DNA of 52,261 nt from contig JAIPDI010000038.1 in the NCBI GenBank assembly GCA_021737785.1, forward strand, positions 1 to 52,261. Direction: 5' to 3'. This document shows, one piece after another, positions 51,975-52,261 of the stretch. A program made the translations under genes and the position numbers. How positions within the stretch are numbered: position 1 is the first letter of the stretch; each line of letters starts with the position of its first letter. Origin of the DNA: Deltaproteobacteria bacterium. Lineage in GTDB: Bacteria > Desulfobacterota > DSM-4660 > Desulfatiglandales > Desulfatiglandaceae. The notes beneath the pieces are model-generated. The model was not told where the DNA came from. It searched no databases and saw only the letters and a list, made by a program, of their open reading frames with translations.

Positions 51975-52142
51975 ATGACAAGTTCAACAAATATTGATGA
52001 GTTAGTCAAGCGATTACATCAGAAAAAAGAAGAATACTCTATCCTTGGAAAAGAGATTGAAAATTCTGCAAAAGAAGTTTGCGTATTGTTTGTAGATCTA
52101 AGCGATTCAACATCCATGAAGAATCGGCGCGTGTCAAGATAG
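51975..52142 (+). pseudogene. Cassette D: nucleotidyl-cyclase-domain gene cut by an insertion
   Basis: ATG 51975 has an aaggag site. After a helical lead (DELVKRLHQKKEEYSILGKE) the frame enters VCVLFVDLSDSTSMKN, the first strand of class III adenylate/guanylate cyclase domains with a metal-binding Asp and the conserved Ser-Thr. The similarity ends at about 52130, and the frame stops at 52140 in sequence that belongs to an insertion sequence. The rest of the domain is presumably on the other side of the insertion, outside the window. Confidence 0.65.
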
Positions 52143-52261
52143 TTGTCGGACGAGGTGACTATGCAGCTTTTTTCATTTCGTCCTTCAGCTGCGGATTCAG
52201 CCGCACCGTTGGTATTGGATTCCAGTTACGAGTCTTCCCGGACCAACGCTCGGGATGCCGC
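52132..52261. mobile_element. End of an insertion sequence, truncated by the window
   Basis: The cyclase frame breaks at the sequence TGTCAAGATAGTTGTCGGAC, which then leads into the transposase C-terminus on the minus strand. A TG-starting terminus about 27 bases from the transposase stop fits an IS3-like end. The inverted-repeat partner and target duplication are outside the window. Confidence 0.5.
52159..52260 (-). CDS. Transposase C-terminus, IS3-like (partial)
   Basis: Read on the minus strand the last 33 codons give RHPERWSGKTRNWNPIPT, then VRLNPQLKDEMKKAA and a stop at 52159-52161. The HPERWSG-x-TRNW and LNP pattern resembles the C-terminal end of IS3-family OrfB transposases, just past the DDE catalytic core. 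The gene continues beyond the window edge. Family assignment is from this tail only. Confidence 0.5.
   Translation of the reverse strand, partial: RHPERWSGKTRNWNPIPTVRLNPQLKDEMKKAA

Larger units (their letters stand above)
49165..52131. mobile_element. Integron gene-cassette array lacking a visible integrase (CALIN)
   Basis: Five attC-type sites (49165, 49552, 50634, 51323, 51889) separate short segments each with one gene or gene remnant, mostly in the same orientation. Two cassettes satisfy the strict test: the first six bases of the cassette are the complement of the R'' box in their own attC (TTAGGC with GCCTAAC at 49552; TTGGGC with GCCCAAC at 51889). Cargo composition varies strongly between cassettes. 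The array is broken at its right end by an insertion sequence. No intI lies in the window, so it is either a cluster of attC sites lacking integrase or the distal part of an integron. Confidence 0.78.
47229..52261. mobile_element. Second genomic island, anchored at tRNA-Arg
   Basis: From the first tRNA-Arg fragment to the window end the sequence differs from the core: lower gene density, broken genes, AT-rich cargo, phage-type and integron features. The intact tRNA-Arg would be expected to the right, outside the window, reading leftwards. Two tRNA 3' copies (47229 and 48365) indicate either a small element inserted next to a larger one or successive integrations. No integrase for this island is visible here. 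Confidence 0.65.

Overview
The window looks like a chromosome segment of a Desulfobacterota (former Deltaproteobacteria) bacterium, probably a strictly anaerobic sulfate-reducer or syntroph relative. The reasons are the moderately GC-rich core, the run xerC-hslV-hslU-argB-argD-argG-argH-lipoprotein-lysA-dapF-dapA, the pairing of a DUF116 membrane protein with rsmB near fmt/def, a roughly 600-residue acyl-CoA dehydrogenase, and a large Mrp/Mbh-type antiporter cluster. No rRNA or complete tRNA lies in the window, so genus-level placement is not possible from it.

Layout. (1) 1-3071: right end of a genomic island, holding a decayed IS21 element, an excisionase-like gene, a tyrosine integrase with arm-type repeats, and a 3' fragment of tRNA-Glu(CUC) still followed by a terminator. 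(2) 3.2-6.2 kb: small flavin-binding, DUF3783 and MATE genes. (3) 6.4-18.4 kb, minus strand: lysine/diaminopimelate and arginine biosynthesis, the HslUV protease and XerC. (4) 18.8-22.0 kb, plus strand: an EF-G paralogue, a MogA-like protein and a DUF3795 protein, then minus-strand genes of unknown role. (5) 24.4-27.4 kb: nitroreductase, MFS transporter, 2-hydroxyacid dehydrogenase. (6) 27.6-38.8 kb, plus strand: a receiver protein and histidine kinase followed by an Mrp/Mbh-like cation/proton antiporter cluster (E, F, G, DUF4040, MbhE-MnhB fusion, C and three D/NuoLMN-type subunits) with small membrane proteins and a cNMP-binding protein. (7) 38.8-46.6 kb, mostly minus strand: rpe, rsmB, DUF116, fmt, def, an HD hydrolase and acyl-CoA dehydrogenase. 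(8) 47.2 kb to the end: a second island, marked by two 3' fragments of a tRNA-Arg gene on the minus strand, with a DUF6883/DUF4926 pair, a phage-type gene, and an integron cassette array without an integrase in view.

The most interesting finding is this array (about 49.16-52.13 kb). Five attC-type sites can be recognised. For two cassettes the R'' box of the downstream attC is the exact complement of the cassette's own first bases, which is the diagnostic signature of integron cassettes. Cargo includes an AT-rich Mrr-like nuclease, a pseudopilin-like gene broken by two stop codons, a small membrane protein with a Cys-rich tail, and the start of a nucleotidyl-cyclase-domain gene interrupted by an insertion sequence.

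The core block is thus flanked on both sides by tRNA-anchored islands facing outward. Its spacers are unusually rich in short-period degenerate repeats of several families, one of which runs into the 5' coding part of an antiporter-cluster gene.
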